Part shown: positions 1-11,241 of the stretch, piece by piece
Layout of the letters: the number at the start of each line of letters is the position of its first letter
Position numbering within the stretch: the first letter of the stretch is position 1
Assembly: GCA_018902755.1 (NCBI GenBank)
Contig: JAHIQI010000008.1
Span: 14,461 to 78,460 of the forward strand
Direction of reading: 5' to 3'
DNA: 64,000 nucleotides
Source of the DNA: Pseudomonadota bacterium
GTDB lineage: Bacteria > Desulfobacterota > Desulfarculia > Desulfarculales > Desulfarculaceae
Translations under genes and position numbers: made by a program
The notes under the pieces: model-generated
What the model was told of the DNA's origin: nothing
Database searches by the model: none
The model's input: only the letters and a program-made list of their open reading frames with translations

Positions 1-1207
1 GGAAGCGGTGGGGCGGGCAGGACACCACCATGTGCACCTCCGAGGCGCCCACGTTGCGGATGTTCTGCACCCTGGCCATGGTGGTGGTGCCCCGGATTAT
101 GGAGTCCTCCACGATGACCACCTTCTTGCCCTTGATAAGCTCGCGCACCGGGTTTAGCTTCACCCTCACCCCGAAGTCGCGCATGTCCTGGCTGGGCTGG
201 ATGAAGGTGCGTCCCACGTAGTGGTTGCGGATCATGCCCATCTCAAAGGGCAGGCCCGCGGCGCAGGCATAGCCCAGGGCGGCGTAGTTGCCACTGTCGG
301 GGAAGGGCATCACCAAATCGGCGTCGGCGTGGGGGAACTCCTCGGCCAGCTGGGCCCCCTGGCGGCGGCGCACCGAGTACACCGTCTGGCCGAAGATGTA
401 GCTGTCGGGCCGGGCGAAGTAGATGAACTCGAAGATGCAGTGGGCGTGGCGCTGGCGGGTAAAGGGCTTGATGCTGCGCAGGCCGTTCTTGTCGATGAAC
501 ACCACCTCGCCGGGCTCCACCTCGCGGATGAAGCGGGCGTCGATGAGGTCCAGGGCGCAGGTTTCGCTGGCCACCACGTAGGCATCGCCCAGCGCTCCCA
601 GGCACAGGGGGCGGAAGCCCTGGGGGTCGCGGGCGGCCACCAGGGTGTCCTCGGTCATGAACAAAAAGCTGTAGGCCCCTTCAAGCTGTCCCAGGGCGGC
701 GATGAGCCCTTCTTCGAAGCCCATGTGGATGTTGCGGGCCAGAAGGTGCATCACCACCTCGGAGTCCATGGAGGTCTGGAAGATGCTGCCTTCTTTTTCC
801 AGGTGGCGCCGCAGCTCGTGGGCGTTGACCAGGTTGCCGTTGTGGCCCACGCACAGGCCGTGGCCCGCGTAGTTGATGATAAAGGGTTGGGCGTTGCCCA
901 GCACCGAGGAGCCGGTGGTGGAATAGCGCACATGGCCGTTGGCGATGTGGCCCTTGAGGCCCTTGAGGTCGCGCTCGCTGAAGATGTCGGGCACCAGGCC
1001 CATGGCCCGCTTCTGGTGCAGATGCTTGCCGTCGCTGGTGACGATGCCGGCCGACTCCTGGCCACGGTGCTGCAGGGCGTAAAGGCCGTAGTAGGTCAGA
1101 CGGGCGGCCTCGGGGTGGCCATATACCCCGAAGACGCCACAATATTCTTTGGGCCCCTGGCTGCGCGCGCGCCACATGGCGGCCATCTTATCACAAGCGG
1201 GTAACAT
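1..1207 (-). CDS. purF: Amidophosphoribosyltransferase PurF, 3' end outside window
   Basis: Catalyses the first committed step of purine synthesis, transferring glutamine amide nitrogen to PRPP. The visible 402 residues start at an ATG (1207) and include a 22-residue propeptide followed by CGVFG, whose Cys23 would become the N-terminal nucleophile of the Ntn-hydrolase domain after cleavage. ALQHRGQESAG and the PRPP loop VVIVEDSIIRGTT are intact. A Cys before FEFIYFARPDS matches a ligand position of the Bacillus-type [4Fe-4S] PurF family; the remaining ligands lie beyond the edge. Coding runs off the left end, so the last ~70-100 residues are missing. It starts 19 nt after the carB stop, so purine and pyrimidine genes are probably co-transcribed. 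Confidence 0.96.
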   Translation of the reverse strand, partial: MLPACDKMAAMWRARSQGPKEYCGVFGVYGHPEAARLTYYGLYALQHRGQESAGIVTSDGKHLHQKRAMGLVPDIFSERDLKGLKGHIANGHVRYSTTGSSVLGNAQPFIINYAGHGLCVGHNGNLVNAHELRRHLEKEGSIFQTSMDSEVVMHLLARNIHMGFEEGLIAALGQLEGAYSFLFMTEDTLVAARDPQGFRPLCLGALGDAYVVASETCALDLIDARFIREVEPGEVVFIDKNGLRSIKPFTRQRHAHCIFEFIYFARPDSYIFGQTVYSVRRRQGAQLAEEFPHADADLVMPFPDSGNYAALGYACAAGLPFEMGMIRNHYVGRTFIQPSQDMRDFGVRVKLNPVRELIKGKKVVIVEDSIIRGTTTMARVQNIRNVGASEVHMVVSCPPHRF

Positions 1208-1226
1208 TGGTCCCCAGCCCCGTCGC

Positions 1227-4487
<3,261 letters not shown>

Positions 4488-4651
4488 GGGTGTCGGCTAT
4501 CTTTTCTCAGCGAGTTTCCCGCGATATTCTTTGCGGCAAGCGGCGGGCTTTTTCGCCAACTTCCCGTTTTCCATATCCGTATTAGTTTACCCTTGGGCGG
4601 TGCTTTTTCCCGCCCCAATTCCTACTAACCTTGCGGCTTAGGCCTCCCGGC

Positions 4652-5548
4652 CTAGCGCTGGGGCCGGTAGCCCTCCACCAGCATGGCCTTGAGCATCTCC
4701 AGGGGGCTGGCCAGCCCGTTGCTCTGCGCCGCCGCCTTCAGGGTCTGGTCCGCCTTCATGGTCAGCCCCGCCGCCTTGAGGCGGGCGGCCACCGTTGCCG
4801 GGGCCTGCCCGGCGGCTTGGGCCACCTCGGCCAGGGTCTTGTTGCCGATGCCCGTGCCCGCGAAACGCTCCTCCACCTCCTGGGTGGTGTAGGCGTGCCC
4901 GGCCGGGGCCGCGGCTTCCACCGCCTTTTCCAGGGGCTTGATCAGAGCGTAGAGGGCCATGGGCGCGGTCCGGTTGAGCCGGGCGATGTCAATGACCCTG
5001 GCCTGGGGCGACACGCCCTGCCAGCCTTTTTGCTTGAGCAGGGCCATCGCCGGGGCAGCCGGGATGCCCACCTTCTTGCAGAATACCTGAAGCGTCAACT
5101 CCTCGGCGTGGCCGAAGGGTGGCTCGTGGGCCGGGGTGCTCACCCAATAGTTCTTGAGATAGGTGTTCAGGTCCACCAGCCAGCTCAGGGGCGGGAAGGG
5201 CCGGATGCCCGCCGCCACCACCAGCACCAGGGCGGCCAGGGCGATCCACAGCTCGCGCTTGTGGCCCTTCATCTGGGCGGCCTTGCCCTTGAGGTAGCTG
5301 ATGAAGGGCTTCCAGTTGAAGTAGAGGTGGAAGTCCATGGCCACCAGGAACAGGATGGAGCTGATTATGTGGATGTTGCCCCACTGAGTCTTGGTGAGGC
5401 CCCAGAAGTACCAGTCGTTCCAATAGGCTATGCGCCCCTGCGGCATGAGGTAGGCCACCAGGCCGCTGATACCCATGACCACCAGGCCCGCCGCGCCGAG
5501 CAGGGAGGTCAGACCCCGGTGGCTGAAGCTGGCTTTTGCGGTGCTCAT
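4652..5548 (-). CDS. DUF4405-type membrane protein, possible b-type haem anchor
   Basis: 298 residues. The N-terminal half has about four hydrophobic helices (roughly residues 14-34, 58-78, 95-115 and a weaker segment). It includes HIISSILFLVAMDFHLYFNW, whose spaced histidines are typical of DUF4405/cytochrome-b-like membrane domains. The soluble C-terminal half (about 130-298) contains helical repeat segments of the GIGNKTLAEV / NGLASPLEML type seen after such domains in anaerobic deltaproteobacteria. The exact function is unknown; an electron-transfer or membrane-sensor role is inference. It is inserted between carA (30 nt upstream) and carB with a good Shine-Dalgarno (GGGAAG), so it is probably co-transcribed with pyrimidine genes although nothing in it suggests a role there. 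Confidence 0.75.
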   Translation of the reverse strand: MSTAKASFSHRGLTSLLGAAGLVVMGISGLVAYLMPQGRIAYWNDWYFWGLTKTQWGNIHIISSILFLVAMDFHLYFNWKPFISYLKGKAAQMKGHKRELWIALAALVLVVAAGIRPFPPLSWLVDLNTYLKNYWVSTPAHEPPFGHAEELTLQVFCKKVGIPAAPAMALLKQKGWQGVSPQARVIDIARLNRTAPMALYALIKPLEKAVEAAAPAGHAYTTQEVEERFAGTGIGNKTLAEVAQAAGQAPATVAARLKAAGLTMKADQTLKAAAQSNGLASPLEMLKAMLVEGYRPQR

Positions 5549-5578
5549 ATGGCTTCCCGGTTCCCTGAAAGCTTTGCT

Positions 5579-6739
5579 CTAAGCCAGGGGCTGCTTGCTC
5601 TGCATCATGTCCTGGAAACGGTCGAACAGATAGTCCGCGTCATGGGGCCCCGGCGCGGCCTCGGGGTGATATTGCACACAAAACACCGGCACCTGGCGAT
5701 GGCTCAGCCCCTCCAGGGTGCGGTCGTTGAGGTTCAGGTGGGTCATCACCACCTCGGGGTCGTCGATGGTGTCCGAGTCCACGCAGAACCCGTGGTTTTG
5801 GCTGGTGATCTCCACCTTGCTGGTTTTGAGGTCCATGACCGGCTGGTTGGCGCCCCGGTGGCCGAACTTCAGCTTGTAGGTCTTGCCGCCCAGGGCCTGG
5901 CCGATCATCTGGTGGCCCAGGCAGATGCCGAAGATGGGCGAGCGGCCCATGAGGTTCTTCACCGTGTTCACCACGTAGGTCACCGCCGCCGGGTCGCCGG
6001 GGCCGTTGCTCAAAAACACGCCGTCGGGACCCAGCTTCAGGATGGTCTCGGCCGAGGTAGAGGCGGGCACCACGATAAGCTTGTTGCCCCGTTTCGCCAG
6101 CCGCCGCAGGATGTTGAACTTGATGCCGCAGTCCAGGCAGACCACCTTGAATTCACCCTCGCCGCCGTCCCACATCTCCTCGGGGTCGAAATCCCCGCTC
6201 AGGTCCAGCTCCGGTCCGGGCGCTCCGTCCAGCCAGCGGTAGGGCTGGGAGCAGGTCACTTCCTTGACTAGGTCGATGCCCACCAGGCCGGGGCTGGCCT
6301 TGGCCTTGGCGGCCAAGCTGGCCGGGTCCAGGTCCTCGGTGGACAACACGCCCCTCATGGCTCCCCGAATGCGCAGATGGCGGGTCAGAGCCCTGGTGTC
6401 CAGGCCTTCCACGCCCATCACTCCGGCCTCTTCAAGATATTGGCTCAGGCTCTGGGTGGAGCGGAAGTTAGAGGGGAACTGCTGGTATTCCTTGACCAAA
6501 AAGGCACTGACCTGCACGGCGCGGCTTTCCACGTCCTCGGGGTTGGTGCCGTAGTTGCCGATCAGGGGATAGGTCATGGCCAGCATCTGACCCTTGTAGG
6601 AGGGGTCGGTGATGGCTTCCTGATAGCCGGACATGGCCGTGTTGAAGCAGACCTCTGCGGCCACCTCGCCCGAACCGGCGAAGGTGCGGCAGGGGAATGC
6701 CGTCCCGTCTTCCAAAACTAGTAGTGCGTCTAGGGCCAC
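5579..6739 (-). CDS. carA: Carbamoyl-phosphate synthase small (glutaminase) subunit CarA
   Basis: Class I glutamine amidotransferase that supplies ammonia to CarB. It has 386 residues, the usual length. The N-terminal CarA-specific domain contains FNTAMSGYQEAITDPSY, and the C-terminal GATase contains IFGICLGHQMIGQALGG with nucleophile Cys at about residue 273. NHGFCVDS and QYHPEAAPGP supply the His/Glu of the triad. The start is a GTG at 6739, with AAGGAA upstream, and it overlaps the end of the preceding unknown gene by 10 nt, implying translational coupling. CarB is separated from it by a DUF4405 gene. Confidence 0.97.
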   Translation of the reverse strand: MALDALLVLEDGTAFPCRTFAGSGEVAAEVCFNTAMSGYQEAITDPSYKGQMLAMTYPLIGNYGTNPEDVESRAVQVSAFLVKEYQQFPSNFRSTQSLSQYLEEAGVMGVEGLDTRALTRHLRIRGAMRGVLSTEDLDPASLAAKAKASPGLVGIDLVKEVTCSQPYRWLDGAPGPELDLSGDFDPEEMWDGGEGEFKVVCLDCGIKFNILRRLAKRGNKLIVVPASTSAETILKLGPDGVFLSNGPGDPAAVTYVVNTVKNLMGRSPIFGICLGHQMIGQALGGKTYKLKFGHRGANQPVMDLKTSKVEITSQNHGFCVDSDTIDDPEVVMTHLNLNDRTLEGLSHRQVPVFCVQYHPEAAPGPHDADYLFDRFQDMMQSKQPLA

Positions 6740-7974
6740 AGGCTTTTTTCCTTAAGCGCTTGAACCACTTGCGAGTGATCCAGAGGGCTTAGCTTCGTTA
6801 CGATGTACTGACGCACCGCCTCTCCAGGAGGTGTGCCTTGTTTGTAACACAGAAAGGCGGTTTTTACACCCATGGCCTTGGCCGCCCGGCTGGCCAAAAG
6901 GGGCCAGATCACCCCCAGGTCGCCGGTGAGGGGCAGGGCCCCGGGCAGCCTGGCGAAGCCGCTCATTTCCATGCGGAAGGGCAGCTTCATGCCGGTGGCC
7001 TTGGGCTTGCCCTGGTCGATGGCCTGGGCCACGGCCTGGGCGTCTTGCTGCATCCGCCAGGCACGCTCCAGGTTGGGGTCCAGGTCGATGCGCACCACCG
7101 CCTTTTGGCCCAGGCTGAAGGTGTCCAGGCCCTCGTGGCGGGCCCACAGGCCGTGGCCGGTGAACAGCTCGAAGGGCCCGTCGTGGATCTCCTGGGTCAG
7201 GGCCACTCCGCTTTCTATTATAAGATCGGCCGAGGCCAACAGGTCGGCCACTCTTGCCGAGCGCGAGGATATGCTGATGGAGTCGCCCACCGCCAGGCCC
7301 ACTTGCCCCCCGCCCACCAGTTGGGGCACGGTGACCAGACAGGGCACCCCCCGCCGGGCGCAGGCCCCCAACATGGTCAGGGGGTCGCAGCCGGGCCCGG
7401 TCACCGCTTCCAGGGGCAGGCCCGCCGCCTTAGCCATGGGCTCCAGCTTGCGCGCGGTGCGCTCCACCCACAGGCCGGTGGGATAGGCCAGGTTGCCGGC
7501 CACTTTTATAATGTCGTTGCCCGGCGCGGAGAGCATGCGCCGGTACAGGTCGCGGTCGATGATGGTCTGCCGGGCCAGGCCCGCCAACTGCTCGGGGCTT
7601 AAGAGCGAAACCTCCACCTTGCCGTCGGCGGGCAAGGCCGCCGGGTCCAGGCCCAGCTTGGCCCCCTCCACCCGGCGCACCCGCTCCAAGACCCCGGCCA
7701 TCTCGTGGCCCACCACCGCGCTGGAGGTGAGCACCCCGTCCACCAACCCCAGGCGCACCAGCTCGGCCACCATGCAGGTGACCCCCTCGTGCAGGTTGGG
7801 CCCGGAGCCGGTGGCCACCACCACCCGGCCGCCCGCCTCCTTGACCTGGGCCCACAAACGCACCACCCGGCTCAGGCGGCGTTTGGTCTCCGGGTCCAGG
7901 CTCTGGGCCAGCCGGTTCAGGGCGGCTTGGCTCACCAGGGGGCGGGAGCTTAGCTGGGGCTTGTGCTGGGGCAT
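6730..7974 (-). CDS. Conserved protein of unknown function between waaA and carA
   Basis: 414 residues from an ATG at 7974, 4 nt after the waaA stop and overlapping carA by 10 nt. I do not recognise a characterised family. It looks like a soluble alpha/beta enzyme without signal peptide or membrane segments. Notable conserved-looking stretches are VVVATGSGPNLHEGVTCM near residue 50, SSAVVGHEMAGVL, a glycine-rich PQLVGGGQVGLAVGDSIS, and ALTQEIHDGPFELFTGHG. The TGSGPN and GGGQVG loops and the clustered His/Glu/Asp residues suggest a nucleotide- or metal-dependent enzyme, but this is inference. Tight coupling to carA suggests it is expressed with pyrimidine synthesis. Confidence 0.7.
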   Translation of the reverse strand: MPQHKPQLSSRPLVSQAALNRLAQSLDPETKRRLSRVVRLWAQVKEAGGRVVVATGSGPNLHEGVTCMVAELVRLGLVDGVLTSSAVVGHEMAGVLERVRRVEGAKLGLDPAALPADGKVEVSLLSPEQLAGLARQTIIDRDLYRRMLSAPGNDIIKVAGNLAYPTGLWVERTARKLEPMAKAAGLPLEAVTGPGCDPLTMLGACARRGVPCLVTVPQLVGGGQVGLAVGDSISISSRSARVADLLASADLIIESGVALTQEIHDGPFELFTGHGLWARHEGLDTFSLGQKAVVRIDLDPNLERAWRMQQDAQAVAQAIDQGKPKATGMKLPFRMEMSGFARLPGALPLTGDLGVIWPLLASRAAKAMGVKTAFLCYKQGTPPGEAVRQYIVTKLSPLDHSQVVQALKEKSLWP

Positions 7975-7978
7975 GCGC

Positions 7979-9277
7979 TTACGCTCCCTGCCGGGCCAAG
8001 GCGTCCAGGATGTGCCCGGCCGCGGCCTGGGCCGCTCCGGACCAGCCCCGCACCACGGCGCGGGCGGCCCGGCCCATTGAGGCGGCGCGCTGGGGCGAGG
8101 AGAGCATCTCCCCCCACCAGGCGGCCAGTTCCTCGGCGTTGTTGACCAGCTTTGACGCGCCCTCCCGTTCCAGGGCCTGGGCCGCGTCCTTGAAATCGGC
8201 CATGTCCGGGCCGTAGGCCACGGGCACCCCCCAGGCGGCGGGCTCCATGGGGTTTTGCCCCCCAAGGGGCACCAGGGAGGCTCCCACCATGGCGGCCTTG
8301 GCCAGGCCGTACAAGGCCAGGAGTTGGCCCATGGCGTCCACCACCACCACCTGGGTGTCGGCTCGCCGGGGGTGCTCCGGGCTCAGCTCGCTCCAGGCCT
8401 GGGCGCTGAGCCCCAGGCCACGGGCGGCGGCAAGCCAGCGGGGGGATTTTTCCACGTGGCGCGGGGCCACGGCCAAGACGGCAGTGGGGTGGCTCTCCAA
8501 AACCTTCTTGAAGGCCCCCAGCACCGCCGACTCCTCGCCGCTGCGCACGCTGCCCGCCACCAGCAGGGGAGCCTCGCCCAGGTTCAGGCGCTGGGCCAGA
8601 GGAGCGGGGTCCAGGGCGGCAACCCGCTGGACCAGCCCGGCGTACTTGGCGTTGCCCTCCACCCGCACTCGCTCCGGCGGCGCGCCCAGGGCCTTGGCCC
8701 GCGCCGCGTCCTCCGGGCCGATCATGCTGAGCAGGGAGAAGCGCTCCAGGCAACCGGCCACCAGGGGCCGGGCCATCATATAGCGGGGAAAGCTGCGCGG
8801 GCTGATGCGCCCGTTCAGGAGCAGCAGCTCGCAGCCACGATGGTCGAGCCAGGCCAGGAAGTTGGGCCAAAGCTCGGTTTCCAGGGAGGCGTAGACCTGG
8901 GGCCGCACTTTTTGCCAGGCCGTGGCCACGGCCCAGGGTGCTTCCAGGGGGAAGGGCAGCACCCTAGCGCGGTCCGCAAACAACTCGGCCGCCCGCTCCA
9001 GGCCCTTGGCCGTGGAGGTGCTGACGCTCAGCTCTATCTCCGGCCGCCGGGCCCAAAGTTCCTCGGCCACGGCCATGGCCACGGCCACCTCGCCCACGCT
9101 CACCGCTTGGAGCCACACCCTGGGGCCGTCGCCCGCCGGGGCCTGGTCGCGGTAGAGCCCCAAACGGGGCCACAGCTCGCCCCAGCGACGGGCCAGGCGC
9201 GAGCCAAGCCACAGGCCGGGCAGCGTGGTGCCCGCCAGGCCCAGGGCCAGGTTGTAAGCTATCAGGGATTTGCGCAT
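7979..9277 (-). CDS. waaA: 3-deoxy-D-manno-octulosonic acid (Kdo) transferase WaaA
   Basis: Adds Kdo from CMP-Kdo to lipid IVA at the inner membrane, a signature step of LPS synthesis. 432 residues from the ATG at 9277. The in-frame start 48 nt upstream has no better ribosome site, and starting at MRKSLIAYN places the single N-terminal anchor helix at the front as usual. The motif SVGEVAVAMAVAEELW carries the conserved catalytic Glu, LLLNGRISPRSFPRY is typical, and the GT-B C-terminal domain ends with GGQNPMEPAAWGVP. It heads the run waaA-unknown-carA. Confidence 0.92.
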   Translation of the reverse strand: MRKSLIAYNLALGLAGTTLPGLWLGSRLARRWGELWPRLGLYRDQAPAGDGPRVWLQAVSVGEVAVAMAVAEELWARRPEIELSVSTSTAKGLERAAELFADRARVLPFPLEAPWAVATAWQKVRPQVYASLETELWPNFLAWLDHRGCELLLLNGRISPRSFPRYMMARPLVAGCLERFSLLSMIGPEDAARAKALGAPPERVRVEGNAKYAGLVQRVAALDPAPLAQRLNLGEAPLLVAGSVRSGEESAVLGAFKKVLESHPTAVLAVAPRHVEKSPRWLAAARGLGLSAQAWSELSPEHPRRADTQVVVVDAMGQLLALYGLAKAAMVGASLVPLGGQNPMEPAAWGVPVAYGPDMADFKDAAQALEREGASKLVNNAEELAAWWGEMLSSPQRAASMGRAARAVVRGWSGAAQAAAGHILDALARQGA

Positions 9278-9365
9278 TGCCGCCCGCCAGCCGCAAGAGG
9301 CCGGATATTCAAAAGGTTCCACCATTTATAGCGGCGACGCTCCGGCTCGTCAAGGAGCGCCGAGC

Positions 9366-10193
9366 TCACTCCTGGTTCATGGGGCTGGGCAGGCTGGGGC
9401 GGGCCGCCAAAAAGTCCAGCAGAATGCTGTTGATAAGCCAGGGCCGCTCCAGAGGGCCGTAGTGGCTTACCCCCGGCACTACGGCCAGCTGCCCAACGGG
9501 CAGGGCCGCCACCATGTCCCGGGCGTGGTCCAGGCGCACCAGGTCGTGCTGGCCCAGCAGCACCAAAGTGGGGGCCTCGATGGCGGCCAGGTCCTCGGCC
9601 AGGAGGGTGGGCGAGGTGAGCCACATGTCGCGCACCGTGGCCACCAGGCGGGGCAAATGCTCCGGGCCCATCGGGGTGTGCGCGGCCAAGAGCTCCTTGT
9701 CCTCGGGCACCAAGTTGTCCCAGGTGGCCGCCTTGGCCAGGTTGTAGAACTCCTCCTCGTAACCGCACACATGGGCCCCGGCCCCGATGAGGGCCATGCG
9801 CTCCACCAGCTCGGGCTGGTCACGGGCCAGGTACAGGGCCAGGATGCCCCCGTCACTCCAGCCCACCACCTTGGCCCGGCCAATGCCCATGGCCTGCATG
9901 AAGGCGGCGGCGTCGGCCGCGTACAGGGGGTAGGAGTGGGGCTGGGGGCAGTCGGAGCTGCGGCCGTGCCCCCGGCGCTCGGGCAGCCACACCCGGTAGT
10001 GGGGCATCAACCCGCAGACCAGGCTGTGCAGCGACTCCAGGGTGACCAGCCCGCCCATCAACAGCAGCAGGGTCTCGCCCGCCCCGTGCACCTCGTAGTA
10101 AGTACGCACTCCGGCGATATCGACGTACTCGCCGCCCTGGCCCAGGGTCTGGCCGTCGGGTAGGAGCATGGGGTTATGGTCCGACGCGCTCAA
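9366..10193 (-). CDS. Alpha/beta-hydrolase fold protein
   Basis: 275 residues if started at the TTG (10193), which has GGAG seven nt upstream; a GTG 18 nt earlier lacks a ribosome site. The fold is evident from a cap-type hydrolase sequence with the nucleophile elbow GWSDGG (Ser), an acid in LLGQHDLV (Asp) and a catalytic His in GVSHYGPLERP. RRGHGRSS is the usual oxyanion-loop region. There is no signal peptide, so it is cytoplasmic. The substrate is unknown; the family includes esterases, lactonases and C-C hydrolases. It is 88 nt upstream of waaA on the same strand, and upstream of it the composition switches abruptly to AT-rich. Confidence 0.85.
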   Translation of the reverse strand: MSASDHNPMLLPDGQTLGQGGEYVDIAGVRTYYEVHGAGETLLLLMGGLVTLESLHSLVCGLMPHYRVWLPERRGHGRSSDCPQPHSYPLYAADAAAFMQAMGIGRAKVVGWSDGGILALYLARDQPELVERMALIGAGAHVCGYEEEFYNLAKAATWDNLVPEDKELLAAHTPMGPEHLPRLVATVRDMWLTSPTLLAEDLAAIEAPTLVLLGQHDLVRLDHARDMVAALPVGQLAVVPGVSHYGPLERPWLINSILLDFLAARPSLPSPMNQE

Positions 10194-10248
10194 GCTACTT
10201 CTCCAGTCCACAAGAGAGTGCGGTCGCTTTTTTGGAGGACGTCATTTT

Positions 10249-11232
10249 TTAGGCCCGGTTATTGTTGGCTAGCGTTTTTGCCCAGGCAATTAAAGAAAGC
10301 TCCAGCAAAATCATTAAGGTATGGCTAGCTCGTGGTGTTAATGGGTATTTAGCGTCTAAGGTATTTTTACTATGTATTCTATTCCTCAAAAATGACACCA
10401 GTCGACAAGAAGCTTTTATTAGGTCATCAGGGAAGACGCTGTTTCTATCGGCTAAATTGAACAAGATGCCAAGAGTCATTTTATCGATTTTATTGCCTTT
10501 TTTGTCTATCATTTTGCTTTCTGGAATTGCATCTAATAAAATAGTTTCAAGAAGGCTGCCCAATGATGAGATGGTTGCATAAGTGAGGCTCATATTAGCA
10601 ACAGTAAGAAGTTCGTTAAAAATGATGGTCGCGTGCTTATTGAACTTTGGAGATTTTATGATTGTTGTTAATGATTCACCCACTTGTTTGGGGTCAGGAA
10701 AAAGATGTTGAATAGCCCTATCAAATGCTTCGCTAAAAATTCGACTTATGAACGTCTTTCTCTCTAGATTGTCTGCAAAGTCCAGTAAGTCCATTTTTTC
10801 AAGAAGGCACAGTGCTACATATGACGACTGCCCCCTGCAGTACTCTAAAACTTGATCGCCTTGATAACCCAAATAATTGGTGGCAAATATTTCGTTTTCT
10901 GATTGTGCGAATTCGAAGTTTTTAACGGCTATTTTTTCATCATCTTGCGTATGCGCAAAACCCAAACGGAAATATATGTGACCTTTGTGCGCATGCCCCC
11001 ACTTTGGCTCTATGACGGTTATGAAAAAATGAAACCAGTCAGTCCAATACGACAACTCATAATATAAATTGCGTTCCGGGTTGGCAGCCGCCAGTATTTT
11101 ATCTGCCAGTTGAGCCCATACGCTATCGAAACGAGGATCAAGGATATTTCCTGCGATAAGTTCTTCTTTCAGGACGTTTACCGCAGAAATAAATTTTTTC
11201 TGCTGCATCAATCTTAATAATTTGGTTTCCAA
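10249..11232 (-). CDS. AT-rich protein with HEPN-like C-terminal region, unknown function
   Basis: 327 residues from a TTG start (GAGGAG five nt upstream), only 9 nt after the polA stop. Residues 1-220 are helical with no recognised domain. Residues about 230-325 have an all-helical arrangement with SSLGSLLETILL followed by LVSFLRNRIHSKN. The RN-x-x-H arrangement (Arg283, Asn284, His287) resembles HEPN-fold RNases and related proteins, though the Arg-His spacing is shorter than the classic Rx4-6H. Base composition is far more AT-rich than polA or waaA, which signals recent acquisition. Together with the SIR2-like gene on the other side of polA it may form a defence or toxin unit. The function is not established and the HEPN assignment is tentative. 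Confidence 0.6.
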   Translation of the reverse strand: METKLLRLMQQKKFISAVNVLKEELIAGNILDPRFDSVWAQLADKILAAANPERNLYYELSYWTDWFHFFITVIEPKWGHAHKGHIYFRLGFAHTQDDEKIAVKNFEFAQSENEIFATNYLGYQGDQVLEYCRGQSSYVALCLLEKMDLLDFADNLERKTFISRIFSEAFDRAIQHLFPDPKQVGESLTTIIKSPKFNKHATIIFNELLTVANMSLTYATISSLGSLLETILLDAIPESKMIDKKGNKIDKMTLGILFNLADRNSVFPDDLIKASCRLVSFLRNRIHSKNTLDAKYPLTPRASHTLMILLELSLIAWAKTLANNNRA

Positions 11233-11241
11233 ACTATCTCC

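Noticed and set aside
4595..4616. GGGCGG...CCGCCC hairpin between the DUF4405 gene and carB
   Set aside because: No T-run on either strand, and carB must be transcribed through it. Not supported as a terminator.
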